NCBI GenBank assembly: GCA_942492065.1
Contig: CALODV010000008.1
Coordinates: 1,219,204 to 1,283,203 of the forward strand
Length of the DNA stretch: 64,000 nt
Direction: 5' to 3'
Source of the DNA: G963665815 sp942492065
Lineage (GTDB): Bacteria > Cloacimonadota > Cloacimonadia > Cloacimonadales > JAIOQZ01
Below are positions 16,813 through 25,028 of the stretch, piece after piece. Position 1 is the first letter of the stretch, and each line of letters begins with the position of its first letter. The notes below the pieces were generated by a model. It saw only the letters and a list, made by a program, of their open reading frames with translations, was not told where the DNA came from and ran no database searches. Position numbers and translations under genes: made by a program.

Positions 16813-17133
16813 AGGACAATATCAGAAGATAATAGATTTAGCCCATTTAAGTCAGCCATTAGATTGGATTTCCCCTTGTTTTACTGACAAACTTAACCCT
16901 CTGCATCATATTACATATACTACCGCATCTATATTCATAACAATTCTAAGAAAATTTAGTCCAGATATCAGCATGTAAGACTGTTTCCGTAAACACCTTA
17001 TTTCGTTTATCTTACCACTCCTGCTACCAATCTCCTTAGTAATCTCCCCTGCAACTAATACCTTCCATATTGTAATTTATTCTTGACACAATGTTAAGTA
17101 TTATTTACATTTTGATTCAAATAAGGAGAAACG
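16813..17133. other. Intergenic region before the XRE operon
   Basis: About 320 bases. The only clear element is the promoter at 17083-17111. No ORF with a ribosome site, no terminator for dtd and no repeat-family module were seen. Confidence 0.4.
17083..17111 (+). promoter_or_regulatory. Sigma-70-type promoter of the XRE-membrane-lipoprotein operon
   Basis: TTGACA (17083-17088), a 17-base spacer and TACATT (17106-17111), about 23 bases before the ATG at 17134. The XRE protein encoded directly after it is the likely regulator. Confidence 0.65.
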
Positions 17134-17358
17134 ATGAAAAACAACGTTAAGTATCATAGATTCATCAACGGGGAACTTACCCAGCAGGGTCTGGGAGACA
17201 AGGTGGATGCCACCCGTCAGACTATTGCCTATATAGAGAAAGGCAAGTTCAATCCGTCTGTGAAGCTGGCATTACGTCTTGCCCACGTTTTGAATTGTAA
17301 GGTGGAAGATCTATTTCAGCTTGATGAATCAGAGTTAAATGGAGGAGAAAATGAATAA
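17134..17358 (+). CDS. Small XRE-family regulator
   Basis: A 74-aa protein that is almost entirely a Cro/CI helix-turn-helix: LTQQGLGDKVDATRQTIAYI then EKGKFNPSVKLALRLAHVLN and KVEDLFQLDE. This is the short YozG-like group (RQTI..IE.G...PS..LALKIA..F) usually encoded directly before a membrane protein. AAGGAG lies 7 bases before the ATG. It overlaps the next gene by 8 bases. Autoregulation of this operon is inferred from the arrangement. Confidence 0.9.
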   Translation: MKNNVKYHRFINGELTQQGLGDKVDATRQTIAYIEKGKFNPSVKLALRLAHVLNCKVEDLFQLDESELNGGENE

Positions 17359-18079
17359 CATGTTTAAACAAAAGTATAGTTTTTTAGGGAGTATCTGGCT
17401 TTTACTGCTTATCATAGCATCAATCTGCACAGGTTTTGTTGATTCTGCATCAGCTAAAATCATATTACTGACAGTATCAGCCTCAGCCATCATCATCCTG
17501 CCGCTTGTATTCGAGTTAACCAAACAGAGAGAGATTGACGAACTTCAGCTGCATTTCAGCCGATTCAGCAGTCACATTGGTTTTCACACTTTCCTCATAC
17601 TGGTAGTCTTGATAATGATTGCCAAATACATAAGATTCGGAGAAAAACCTCCTGCTGAATTTCAGGTATTACTTATAGTACCCCTTATGACAAAGTTTAT
17701 CTTCAACACATTTAGTGCATACAGCTCAGCAAAAGCAGCCAGAATAGTTTCCGGTATAGTGCTGTCGTTTTGGTTCGCATTGTTTCTGATTTCCAGCAAC
17801 TCATTTGCAGATGCAATGATTTACACAACAATATTCGGTATATTATTCCTGATTGAGCTTGTTTCTTTTAAGTTTCCTAGAATAAGCGGAGTACTTTTTA
17901 TTGCATTGGGCATATTCATTATGTACCTGTTCCCGGACATCGCAGCTCTGGTTCATTTCCTGGAGTTCAAAACATCCCGACTGAACCTGTTCTTATGGGG
18001 AATAACATTCTACTCAGTTCTACCGATACCAATACTGATATCAGGAATTTTCTTTCTGATTCCTAAACGAGAAGCATAG
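17351..18079 (+). CDS. Polytopic membrane protein of unknown function
   Basis: A 242-aa protein with about seven hydrophobic segments (for example SIWLLLLIIASICTGFVDSA, IGFHTFLILVVLIMIAKYI, FALFLISSNSFADAMIY). A QREIDELQLHF stretch between the second and third segments is reminiscent of membrane proteins paired with small XRE regulators. Starts at the ATG at 17351, since GGAGGA (17342-17347) is inside the end of the XRE gene. Co-transcribed with the XRE gene and the lipoprotein that follows 11 bases later. No known family was recognised with confidence. Confidence 0.65.
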   Translation: MNNMFKQKYSFLGSIWLLLLIIASICTGFVDSASAKIILLTVSASAIIILPLVFELTKQREIDELQLHFSRFSSHIGFHTFLILVVLIMIAKYIRFGEKPPAEFQVLLIVPLMTKFIFNTFSAYSSAKAARIVSGIVLSFWFALFLISSNSFADAMIYTTIFGILFLIELVSFKFPRISGVLFIALGIFIMYLFPDIAALVHFLEFKTSRLNLFLWGITFYSVLPIPILISGIFFLIPKREA

Positions 18080-18090
18080 AAGGAGATGTT

Positions 18091-20037
18091 ATGAGGAGAT
18101 TTAGTATATACGCATTATTATTAATTGTAATTCTCTTAATCTCAAGTTGTGCAGGCAGCAAGGAAAACCATCCTTCTCTGATAGAATCATTAGAAAGCTT
18201 TATCAATGATATTGAAAACATTCCGGAGATGGAAAATATTGAACTGATCGCCAAAAATGAGCTTATGAGAAGCTATGTGCTTGCTGACTCATCCTTGTAC
18301 AGATCTCAGATACAGGCACTGAGCAATCATCTGAACAACGAGAAAGCCCAAATAGAATTTGATCCTTACAAAAATCCCCTTGATGCCATTTACAATTCAT
18401 ATAAGTTCAGACCTTATACTTCCGACTTAAGCAATGATGCAATAATTGCATTTGTTGAAGAATCAGATACATCTGAGACATACAGAAAAGAATTTAGTAC
18501 TGCCTTGGATAATTCAAGTGGTGTTGGAGCTTTTCCATTAGCTGATCTGTTAGAAGGTTATCTTATAAGCAGTGATTACCGAAAAGCTGTTCTGACTACT
18601 CTCTTAATAGACTCTAAATGTGCCGCTGAGCATAATACCTGGGTAAAGGCAGTTTGTAAGATTGCGGAAAATTATCACAAGAATAACATGAATAAATTAT
18701 CAGACAGGTTCTATGAATTTATTGAGCTGAGCATAAACGGTGAGATCAACGAACAGAAGATATTCGTCAAAGAAAAGGACATTAAAGGCAGCTTAAAAAG
18801 ATTTGCTTATGGAGCTCTTGTAGATCATAATATTGATGAATCGCAGGTAAAACTGGCACAAAGCTATTTGGATATTGGGAATTATAAAAAAGCTGTTGAA
18901 ATCGCAGAAAGCATAAAACCACATTCAAAAAACCTGATGTCATTAATGGGGGCACCAAATGAAAATCCTGCTGACAGAATATATTCTTATGCAGTTATGA
19001 AACTTATCCAACAAAATATGCTTAGTAAAGCTGAAGAGCTCTATGAGAAAATTAAAAATGAAACTGAGCTGTCTTTTCCATCAAGCTGTATCACTAAATA
19101 CAAAATAGATAATAAAATCATGACATCAAAAGATGATTTTTTTTATGCTGCTGAACGTTCAAAAAATGACGACTTTGCATTATACAGACTTATTGAATGT
19201 ATGTACGAGAATGGTTATAGTGAATGGGCAGACCAAATTGATAAGCAGTATGCAACCATAGATATACCTGATTCCTGCAGTACTGATGAAGCTGCCGACA
19301 GAATAGCTATAGGTAAACTCAGTAAAGTCCATTCGATGATGAATAACAGATTGAAAAGTTTTAACTATCACAGATATATATCATATCTGGCAAGAGTTTT
19401 CACCGAAAAGAGTATGAACAATGAACTGGAAAACCTTATTGAATCAGCTGAAAACACAATCGCCCAAGCTACTATCATCAAAGCTGCGGCAAAGGTCTGC
19501 ATTGATAGTGACAGAAAAGAAGAAGCTGTTGCCATGCTTAAGAGATTAGACAAACTACTGGATGAGATACCACAGAATTCTCGTGGAGCTGAGTTACTTT
19601 CGGGTATTGCAGGTCTGTATTACTTATCAGGGGAAAAGATAAAAGCTGAAACACTTGTATACAGAGCATGGAGCTTTATTGATGATCAGGATAGCTTTTT
19701 AATTCAAGGTACAAAAAATGACATAATTGGAAATTTAGCATCTGCAGGAATGTATGAACAGATGAAACAATTATTCAGGGAAAATGCAAAAGAAATCGGT
19801 ACAATCAAAAACTCAAATATTTTAAGGCAGATATTAAAAAGAGAGGATTATGCCGAAGGGCTTGAATTACTTAAACTTGTAGATTCAAGAGAATTCAGTT
19901 CACTTGAAGATTATATCAGCAGTAAGAACAAGAACAGAATAGAGTTCACCAAAGAAGAAATAGCAGATATTATTGATATTGCTGATAAATGGAAGTTTGA
20001 TTTCAGCATAAAGCGTAAAGTAACTAGTAAGAACTAA
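18091..20037 (+). CDS. Large helical lipoprotein, TPR-like
   Basis: A 648-aa protein with a lipoprotein signal (YALLLIVILLISSCAG, lipobox LISSC with Cys about 20). The rest is almost wholly helical with repeated pairs resembling tetratricopeptide units, such as LAQSYLDIGNYKKAVEIAES, AVMKLIQQNMLSKAEELYEK, CIDSDRKEEAVAMLKRLDKL and GLYYLSGEKIKAETLVYRA. It is probably an envelope scaffold. GAAGGAG precedes the ATG. Third gene of the XRE operon, followed by a terminator. The function is unknown. Confidence 0.7.
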   Translation: MRRFSIYALLLIVILLISSCAGSKENHPSLIESLESFINDIENIPEMENIELIAKNELMRSYVLADSSLYRSQIQALSNHLNNEKAQIEFDPYKNPLDAIYNSYKFRPYTSDLSNDAIIAFVEESDTSETYRKEFSTALDNSSGVGAFPLADLLEGYLISSDYRKAVLTTLLIDSKCAAEHNTWVKAVCKIAENYHKNNMNKLSDRFYEFIELSINGEINEQKIFVKEKDIKGSLKRFAYGALVDHNIDESQVKLAQSYLDIGNYKKAVEIAESIKPHSKNLMSLMGAPNENPADRIYSYAVMKLIQQNMLSKAEELYEKIKNETELSFPSSCITKYKIDNKIMTSKDDFFYAAERSKNDDFALYRLIECMYENGYSEWADQIDKQYATIDIPDSCSTDEAADRIAIGKLSKVHSMMNNRLKSFNYHRYISYLARVFTEKSMNNELENLIESAENTIAQATIIKAAAKVCIDSDRKEEAVAMLKRLDKLLDEIPQNSRGAELLSGIAGLYYLSGEKIKAETLVYRAWSFIDDQDSFLIQGTKNDIIGNLASAGMYEQMKQLFRENAKEIGTIKNSNILRQILKREDYAEGLELLKLVDSREFSSLEDYISSKNKNRIEFTKEEIADIIDIADKWKFDFSIKRKVTSKN

Positions 20038-20076
20038 TTAACAATTTACCGCTGATTTACGTTTTAACTATATTAG

Positions 20077-20109
20077 AAAAGACTCGGATTCCTCCGAGCC
20101 TTTTCTTTT
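20077..20109. terminator. Hairpin terminator between convergent genes
   Basis: Stem AAAAG-a-CTCGGA (20077-20088) with TCCGAG-c-CTTTT (20093-20104), one internal mismatch, TTCC loop and T-rich tail. It closes the lipoprotein operon, and its A-rich left arm lets it also serve the minus-strand gene fragment at 20124. Confidence 0.8.
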
Positions 20110-20123
20110 GATATCTCTTCATT

Positions 20124-20433
20124 TTATTCAATCTTAAATTTCATAAGTTCTACAGAACCATCATTGAGAGGCACTGCACAATAAATGTTGTTGCCGACAA
20201 AATGGAAGCCATTCACCCGTGGGTTGCTAATACCTTGAGAGTAACTTCGTGTGTATTCTGATATTAATGTGAAATCAGATTTTGCTACTTCAAAAATGTA
20301 TATCATATCATGTGACACATATGTATCAATCCCATAAATAAATAATTTATCATCGGTTTCATATTTTCGTCCATCCATGATAATTACACCATCTAACTCT
20401 AGCTTTTTCTGTAATTCTCCCTGAGAATTATAA
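20124..20433 (-). pseudogene. 3' fragment of a beta-propeller protein gene, cut off at an IS end
   Basis: About 100 codons remain (YNSQGELQKKLELDG at the 5' edge, ending ELMKFKIE). Strands with Asp-Gly/Asn turns (IIMDGRKYETDDKLFIYGID, MIYIFEVAKSDFTLI, VNGFHFVGNNIYCAVPLNDG) resemble the last blades of a six-bladed NHL-like propeller, as in the intact gene at 24979-26082. Reading upstream, the frame runs straight into the left inverted repeat of the adjacent IS3-family element at 20434, so the start and most of the gene are missing. The missing part was not found beyond the two insertion elements, suggesting deletion. Confidence 0.65.
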
Positions 20434-20573
20434 TGCACCCTGAAATTCAGACCAGTGTTTAAGTTTGGATTTTTGATCGTTAAATTATTAACTCAGAAAA
20501 TTTCTCTTTTCAATTTTTCCTTTTTATTTTAGAGAAATTTTCAGAGTAAAAGAGTAAATTAAGGAGTATTATA

Positions 20574-20870
20574 ATGAGAAAGTCCTATACGTCTGAATTT
20601 AAGGCAAAAGTAGCTATTGAAGCAATAAAGGGAGAAATGAGTATTGTAGAACTTGGAGCTAAATTCGATGTGCACCCCAATTTGATAACCAATTGGAAAA
20701 CCAAGTTTTTAGAGAGTGCCTCAAGTGTATTTTCTGATAAGCGGAAGAAGGAAAACAAGAAGAGAGAGGAAACTACAGATGATTTGTATAAAAAGATCGG
20801 ACAACTTCAAGTTGAGAAGGATTTCCTGCGAAAAAAGTACAAGCAAATATACGGGAAAGATCCGGATTAG
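20574..20870 (+). CDS. IS3-family transposase OrfA
   Basis: A 98-aa helix-turn-helix protein (SYTSEFKAKVAIEAIKGEMS, IVELGAKFDVHPNLITNWKT) with a C-terminal leucine-rich coiled coil (DDLYKKIGQLQVEKDFLRKK). AAGGAG precedes the ATG. Near its end, at 20831-20837, the heptamer A AAA AAG lies exactly in the zero frame. The -1 frame is open from there into orfB, so ribosomal frameshifting should give the OrfAB transposase. Confidence 0.9.
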   Translation: MRKSYTSEFKAKVAIEAIKGEMSIVELGAKFDVHPNLITNWKTKFLESASSVFSDKRKKENKKREETTDDLYKKIGQLQVEKDFLRKKYKQIYGKDPD

Positions 20871-21694
20871 TTGAGAAGGATCATGAAGAACTATCTATAA
20901 GACGGCAGTGTAAGCTACTATATGTAAACAGAAGTACCGTTTACTATAATAAAGCCAAGCGTACTGGTGATTGCAGAATTCAGAGTAAAATTGAGGAATT
21001 GTATTTGCAATATCCATTTTACGGGTATAGAAGGATAACCAAAAGTATGCAAAGAGACGGAGTTGTTGTAAATCACAAGAAAGTACAAAGGCTTATGAGA
21101 GAAATGAATATAAAGGCAGTTTATCCCAAAATTAACCTTAGCAAGCCTAACAAGGCTCATAAGAAATATCCTTATCTTCTCAATGGTATCAATATTAATC
21201 GAATTAATCAGGTATGGGGAGCAGATATTACTTATATCAATCTTCCTTCCGGAAGAATGTACCTTGTAATAGTCGTGGATTTGTGCAGCAGAAAAATACT
21301 AAGCTGGAAAGTTAGTAATACCCTCGATAGATTTTTCTGCATTGAAGCCCTACAGGAAGCAATCAGCAAATATGGGTATCCTGAGATTTTCAATACCGAT
21401 CAGGGCAGCCAGTTTACGAGTAATGAATTTACCGAAATTTTAAATAGCAATCAAATCAATATAAGTATGAATGGAAAAGGAAGAGCTCTGGATAACATAA
21501 TTGTTGAAAGGACGTTCAGGTCAGTAAAGTATGAAGAAATCTATCTCAATGAATATGAGAACATGAGAAAATGTCGAAACGCACTGGAATATTACTTCAA
21601 CTTCTTTAATAATAAAAGATTACATCAATCTCTTAAATACAAAACACCAAATGAAGTATATTTTGAATATCTGGAACTTAAAAATGTATCTTAA
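20837..21694 (+). CDS. IS3-family transposase OrfB (made by -1 frameshift)
   Basis: The rve integrase-type catalytic part. The -1 frame is open from the slippery site, beginning about VQANIRERSGLVEKDHEELS and running through YGYRRI (HTH_21 region). The catalytic triad is visible: D in WGADITYI, D in IFNTDQGSQF and E in NIIVERTFRSVKYEEIY, spaced as in IS3 transposases, and the C-terminus has RLHQSLKYKTPNEVY. A stand-alone start would be a TTG at 20999, but no ribosome site supports it. Together with OrfA it would form an active transposase. Confidence 0.88.
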   Translation, partial: VQANIRERSGLVEKDHEELSIRRQCKLLYVNRSTVYYNKAKRTGDCRIQSKIEELYLQYPFYGYRRITKSMQRDGVVVNHKKVQRLMREMNIKAVYPKINLSKPNKAHKKYPYLLNGININRINQVWGADITYINLPSGRMYLVIVVDLCSRKILSWKVSNTLDRFFCIEALQEAISKYGYPEIFNTDQGSQFTSNEFTEILNSNQINISMNGKGRALDNIIVERTFRSVKYEEIYLNEYENMRKCRNALEYYFNFFNNKRLHQSLKYKTPNEVYFEYLELKNVS

Positions 21695-21840
21695 ACAAAC
21701 TTAAACAAATTATATAATGGTCTGGACAATGGGGTGCACCTTACTTTTGACCTTTCCCCCTAAACTTGAACCATTCTGAAGTTTAGTATTCTTTGACATA
21801 TAAAAGCAATGATTTATAATATTTGCAAAGGAGTAAAGGA

Positions 21841-22102
21841 TGCGAAAAAGATTTACAGAAGAACAGAAAATAAGAGTACTCAAAGAGCATGAAGCTGGCA
21901 GAAAAGTAAAAGATCTTATACGAGAGCACCAGATTTGCGAGCAGACATTTTATAAGTGGAAGAGCAAATACGGTGGAATGGAAGTAACTGAGGCAAAAGG
22001 TTAAAGTCTCTTGAAGATGAGAACAGAAGGTTAAAGCGTCTTTTAGCAGAACGTGATCTTGAAGTCGATGCATTAAAGATAGTACTGTCAAAAAACTTCT
22101 AA
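21841..22102 (+). pseudogene. Transposase OrfA, frameshifted
   Basis: Starts MRKRFTEEQKIRVLKEHEAG and reads to GGMEVTEAKG then TAA at 22001-22003. One base further along, the frame resumes with the expected coiled coil RLKSLEDENRRLKRLLAERD and ends SKNF at 22102. A single missing base in the run GCAAAAGG (about 21996-22001) explains this. The normal -1 slippery site A AAA AAC (22090-22096) is still present for passage into orfB. As sequenced, no full transposase can be made. Confidence 0.75.
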
Positions 22103-22974
22103 AGCCCTGTCAACGTAAAGAAGTTGTCAGGGAGTTTAAAGAGATGGGAATGAGTGAAAGACGATCTTGCCGTATAACAAATTTTCATAGGAGTTCGTTC
22201 AGATATAAACCTGTAGATAAGACATCTGACAGAGTAATTTTATCTAAACTGAAGGAGCTTGCTCTGAAGCATGTCGCTTATGGTTTGCCCAGATTAACAG
22301 TTCTATTAAGAAGAGAACTGGGCAATGTAAACCATAAGCGTATAGAACGTATTTACAGACAGAACAATCTGCAAATACCTAAACGACCACGCAAGAAACG
22401 CTTGTATAGATCAGAATCATTACCTCCTGCCGAGTATCCAACTCAACGTTGGTCAATGGATTTTGTAGGAGATAGAACAGTAAAGGGACGTCCTTTCAGG
22501 ATTTTCAATATAATGGATGATTTTTCAAGAGAACTTGTACTTCAAATTGTTGATACTTCAATTACAGGATCCAGATTAAATAGAGAACTAAGTAATTTGA
22601 AAGAATATCGTAATTTACCGGAAAATATAGTCTGTGACAATGGACCTGAATTCAGATCCAAAGCAATGTCTGAATTTTCACTAAAACATAATGTAAAACT
22701 GTGCTTCATCCCTCCGGGAGAACCACAGAAAAATGCTTTTGTGGAAAGTTTAAATGGTAAGTTCAGAAATGAATGTCTTAATCAATCGGAATTTCTAAAT
22801 CTAAATCATGCAAGAAATGTAATAAATGAATGGAGAGAAAGTTATAACAACGAAAGACCTCATAGTTCTCTTAATATGATGTCTCCCAAAGAATATCTCT
22901 TGACTTATGAAAATGGAATCAAACAGAATAACTCGAACTTACTAAACTTAGACATGGTACAGAATATGGGGTAG
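22093..22974 (+). CDS. IS407-group transposase OrfB
   Basis: About 290 codons open in the -1 frame after the A AAA AAC heptamer. It begins LLKPCQRKEVVREFKEMGMS and continues ERRSCRITNFHRSSFRY (HTH_21). The rve domain contains D in WSMDFVGDRTV, D in NIVCDNGPEFRSKAM and E in KNAFVESLNGKFRNECLN, the DDE triad. It ends in RPHSSLNMMSPKEYL. The internal ATG at 22144 could start a shorter product. Because orfA is frameshifted the element is probably not autonomous. Confidence 0.85.
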   Translation, partial: KLLKPCQRKEVVREFKEMGMSERRSCRITNFHRSSFRYKPVDKTSDRVILSKLKELALKHVAYGLPRLTVLLRRELGNVNHKRIERIYRQNNLQIPKRPRKKRLYRSESLPPAEYPTQRWSMDFVGDRTVKGRPFRIFNIMDDFSRELVLQIVDTSITGSRLNRELSNLKEYRNLPENIVCDNGPEFRSKAMSEFSLKHNVKLCFIPPGEPQKNAFVESLNGKFRNECLNQSEFLNLNHARNVINEWRESYNNERPHSSLNMMSPKEYLLTYENGIKQNNSNLLNLDMVQNMG

Positions 22975-23070
22975 GCTCATTAACACAAACCAGAAAGATT
23001 AATCCTAATTATCTCATCGAGACTACCTGAGCAAAACCGTTTGGTTTGGATTTAACAAAAGGGCTATTTC

Positions 23071-23132
23071 TGCCTTTTCCCTTGCCTTAATATATAAAAG
23101 GCAAACTGACTTTTCCCTTGCCTTAATATATA
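23071..23132. repeat. 22-bp direct repeat, first copy within a hairpin
   Basis: TTTTCCCTTGCCTTAATATA plus TA occurs at 23075-23096 and again at 23111-23132. The first copy sits within a perfect 8-bp inverted repeat TGCCTTTT (23071-23078) / AAAAGGCA (23096-23103). It lies 43 bases before the DUF89 gene and could be a leader or operator element. Confidence 0.6.
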
Positions 23133-23175
23133 AGCTTATTTCCATTGACTTATCATATTAATAAAGGACTCCATA

Positions 23176-24018
23176 ATGAGAACCTACGAGAAATGTTTTA
23201 AATGCTTTGAAAAACAGGCTGAACGTACTGCAAAACTGGCAACAAGTGATGCTGATATACATAACAAAATAATGCTGCTAGTTAAGGACTATCTGCAAAC
23301 TGTTTCCATGGAGTCTACACCTCCGGAAATCGCAGATCACATATACAAAATTATTGCAGATGTTTCAGGTAATCCTGATCCGTATCAAGCAATTAAACAG
23401 CAGAACATTGAGAAAGTTAAATCATTATATCCTGCGTTAAAGCAGAAGCTAAGCGAATCTGACAATCAGCTTGAGATGGCTGTACGTCTTGCTATTGCCG
23501 GAAATGTCATTGATTACGGTCTGGAAAAAGTGATGGATATTGAGCAGGCAATAGAAGAAAAACTGACTCAGGATTTTGCAATCTTCGACTTCGAGAAATT
23601 CAGGGACAAGCTTGATAAAGCTGAGTTCATTCTCTATCTTGCAGACAATTCAGGTGAAGCTGTTCTCGATAAACTCCTCATAGAGACTATGGGCAAGAAA
23701 ACAGTCTTTGCTGTAAAAGAAAAACCTGTAATTAACGATGCAACCCTTCATGAGGCTGAAATGGCTGGTATGTCTGATATTGCCAAAGTTATATCTTCAG
23801 GATCTACAGCCCCGGGAACATTGCTCTCACTTTGCAGCCCTGAGTTTATGGATATATTCAACAGAGCTCCGATGATTATAAGTAAGGGGCAGGGGAATTT
23901 TGAAGCACTCTCGGAAGTTGATGCTCCGATATTCTTCCTGCTGAAAGCTAAATGTCCCGTTATTGCCAAAGACCTGGATGTTGAAGTAAACGATATAATA
24001 TTGAAGTCTCAGCTCTAG
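23176..24018 (+). CDS. DUF89 (ARMT1-like) family protein, probable damage-control phosphatase
   Basis: A 280-aa protein of the bacterial/archaeal DUF89 type. It has an N-terminal helical part beginning with a Cys-x2-Cys (YEKCFKCFEKQAERTA), then the metal-site motif LADNSGEAVLDKLLIE (about 158-173). Next are KPVINDATLHEAEMAGMSDI and the signature ISKGQGNFEAL near 235-245. The Asp and Asn in DNSGE and the Asp in NDAT should bind the divalent metal. Family members are metal-dependent phosphatases that remove damaged or over-accumulated phosphometabolites. The substrate is unknown. AAAGGA precedes the ATG. Confidence 0.88.
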   Translation: MRTYEKCFKCFEKQAERTAKLATSDADIHNKIMLLVKDYLQTVSMESTPPEIADHIYKIIADVSGNPDPYQAIKQQNIEKVKSLYPALKQKLSESDNQLEMAVRLAIAGNVIDYGLEKVMDIEQAIEEKLTQDFAIFDFEKFRDKLDKAEFILYLADNSGEAVLDKLLIETMGKKTVFAVKEKPVINDATLHEAEMAGMSDIAKVISSGSTAPGTLLSLCSPEFMDIFNRAPMIISKGQGNFEALSEVDAPIFFLLKAKCPVIAKDLDVEVNDIILKSQL

Positions 24019-24076
24019 GGTGGCATTGGTCAGCTAATAATAGTTGATTCACTCCGATATTTGGGACAACCAACTG

Positions 24077-24380
24077 TAAGCCATAATTACCATCCTATGG
24101 AGGGGTGCCTGAAAGGTGGGGTGGTCACGATTTAATCTGAGTCGATGGTTACATCCCATAGTCTATAGTTCGACAGGCTCACTATGAAAATTCTTCCTTT
24201 CATGGGTTAAAACGTGTGTCACACCATTCTGAAGGTCTTTGTCCATATGGAAGGAGCTACACTAAAGTAATTTTTCATTTTCACACCATTCGGAAGGTCT
24301 TCAACCATTCCGAAGGTGCTCAACTGAGTCCACCGTCCGGTTGCCTCTACGCGTCTGGGCAAGAGTGTCAGATTCATGAG
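24077..24380. repeat. Copy 2 of the modular interspersed repeat
   Basis: Contains GGAGGGGTGCCTGAAAGG with GGGGTGGTC (24099-24126), GTCGATGGTTACATC, the AGTTCGACAGGCTCACTATG block (24168-24187), three CCATTC(T/C/G)GAAGGT units (24222-24320), and CCGTCCGGTTGCCTCTACGC near 24333. The first about 145 bases are nearly identical to 26291-26435 in the same orientation. Confidence 0.85.
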
Positions 24381-24383
24381 AAC

Positions 24384-25028
24384 CTACTGCTCCAGATAGC
24401 TCTTTATAATTCTCCATACTCTTCTTGATTCTTTTCCATTTAACACATTAGTCGTCAGAACAATAGAAAACACTATATTACCCTCGGAATCAACTATAAA
24501 GTGCCAGTTGTCATCATACCCCTTATGGATTCTCTTGATATTCTCGAGAATTTCTGCATTTACATCCAGATAAATAGGAATGTTCTTAAATCCACTGTCC
24601 TTTATTGCTCTCACAGTTTCTTTTCTGTAATAATCTGCAACGATCATTACTACTTGTCCCGGAAAATCTTCTGCTAATTTATTAAAGCGCCTGGACCCAA
24701 GCGCATCGCAGCCTCCACATTCATAGGGGCTTATCAATCCCAGATAATAGTATTTCTTATCACCGAATTTTTTTACCGAAGTTTTATCCTCATACTTAAT
24801 TAACTGAGATTTATCTGTGAACAGAGAATATGGCTCGTGGATTGTCCCATATATTATATCATCTTTTGTTAATTCAGAGAAAATTTTGCTTATTTCAGAA
24901 TTATTTTCATTTCCGCTTTGTCTTTTGACCGAAAAGAACACACAACCGGAAATGCAAAGCAGAAGAACAACTAATATCTTAGTACTTAAATTTATACTTA
25001 TATATCTTCGATGTTTTTTTGTTTTCAT
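24384..25028 (-). CDS. Lipoprotein with thioredoxin-like (CGGC) domain
   Basis: A 214-aa protein. The N-terminal region is basic, then VVLLLCISGCVFFSV with a possible lipobox ISGC (Cys about 29). The body resembles an alkyl-hydroperoxide/TlpA-type thioredoxin fold: YYYLGLISPYECGGCDALGS with a CxxC, VVMIVADYYRKETVRAI, IPIYLDVNAEILENI and a WHFIVDSEGNIV strand pair before the last helix. It starts at the ATG at 25028 preceded by GGGG. It overlaps the upstream beta-propeller gene by about 50 bases, so the pair is co-translated. A likely envelope thiol redox protein; its partner is unknown. Confidence 0.75.
   Translation of the reverse strand: MKTKKHRRYISINLSTKILVVLLLCISGCVFFSVKRQSGNENNSEISKIFSELTKDDIIYGTIHEPYSLFTDKSQLIKYEDKTSVKKFGDKKYYYLGLISPYECGGCDALGSRRFNKLAEDFPGQVVMIVADYYRKETVRAIKDSGFKNIPIYLDVNAEILENIKRIHKGYDDNWHFIVDSEGNIVFSIVLTTNVLNGKESRRVWRIIKSYLEQ

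Larger units (their letters stand above)
20434..21738 (+). mobile_element. IS3-family insertion sequence, about 1.3 kb
   Basis: Bounded by imperfect 21-bp inverted repeats: left TGCACCC-TGAAATT-CAGACCA (20434-20454) and right TGGTCTGGACAATGGGGTGCA (21718-21738). The outer and inner 7 bases match exactly when the right end is reverse-complemented, and the ends are TG/CA as in IS3. It contains orfA and a -1-frame orfB with the integrase DDE signature. No target duplication is visible at the flanks. Both ORFs look intact. Confidence 0.85.
21748..22979 (+). mobile_element. IS3-family (IS407-group-like) insertion sequence with broken orfA
   Basis: The left end TGACCTTTCCCC (from 21748) and the reverse complement of the right end TGAGCCTACCCC (to 22979) match imperfectly. 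Both continue into an AAGTTTAGTA block, giving an inverted repeat of about 40 bases with mismatches. Only 9 bases separate it from the preceding IS. The element carries orfA with a frameshift and an intact orfB. No target duplication is evident. Confidence 0.8.
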
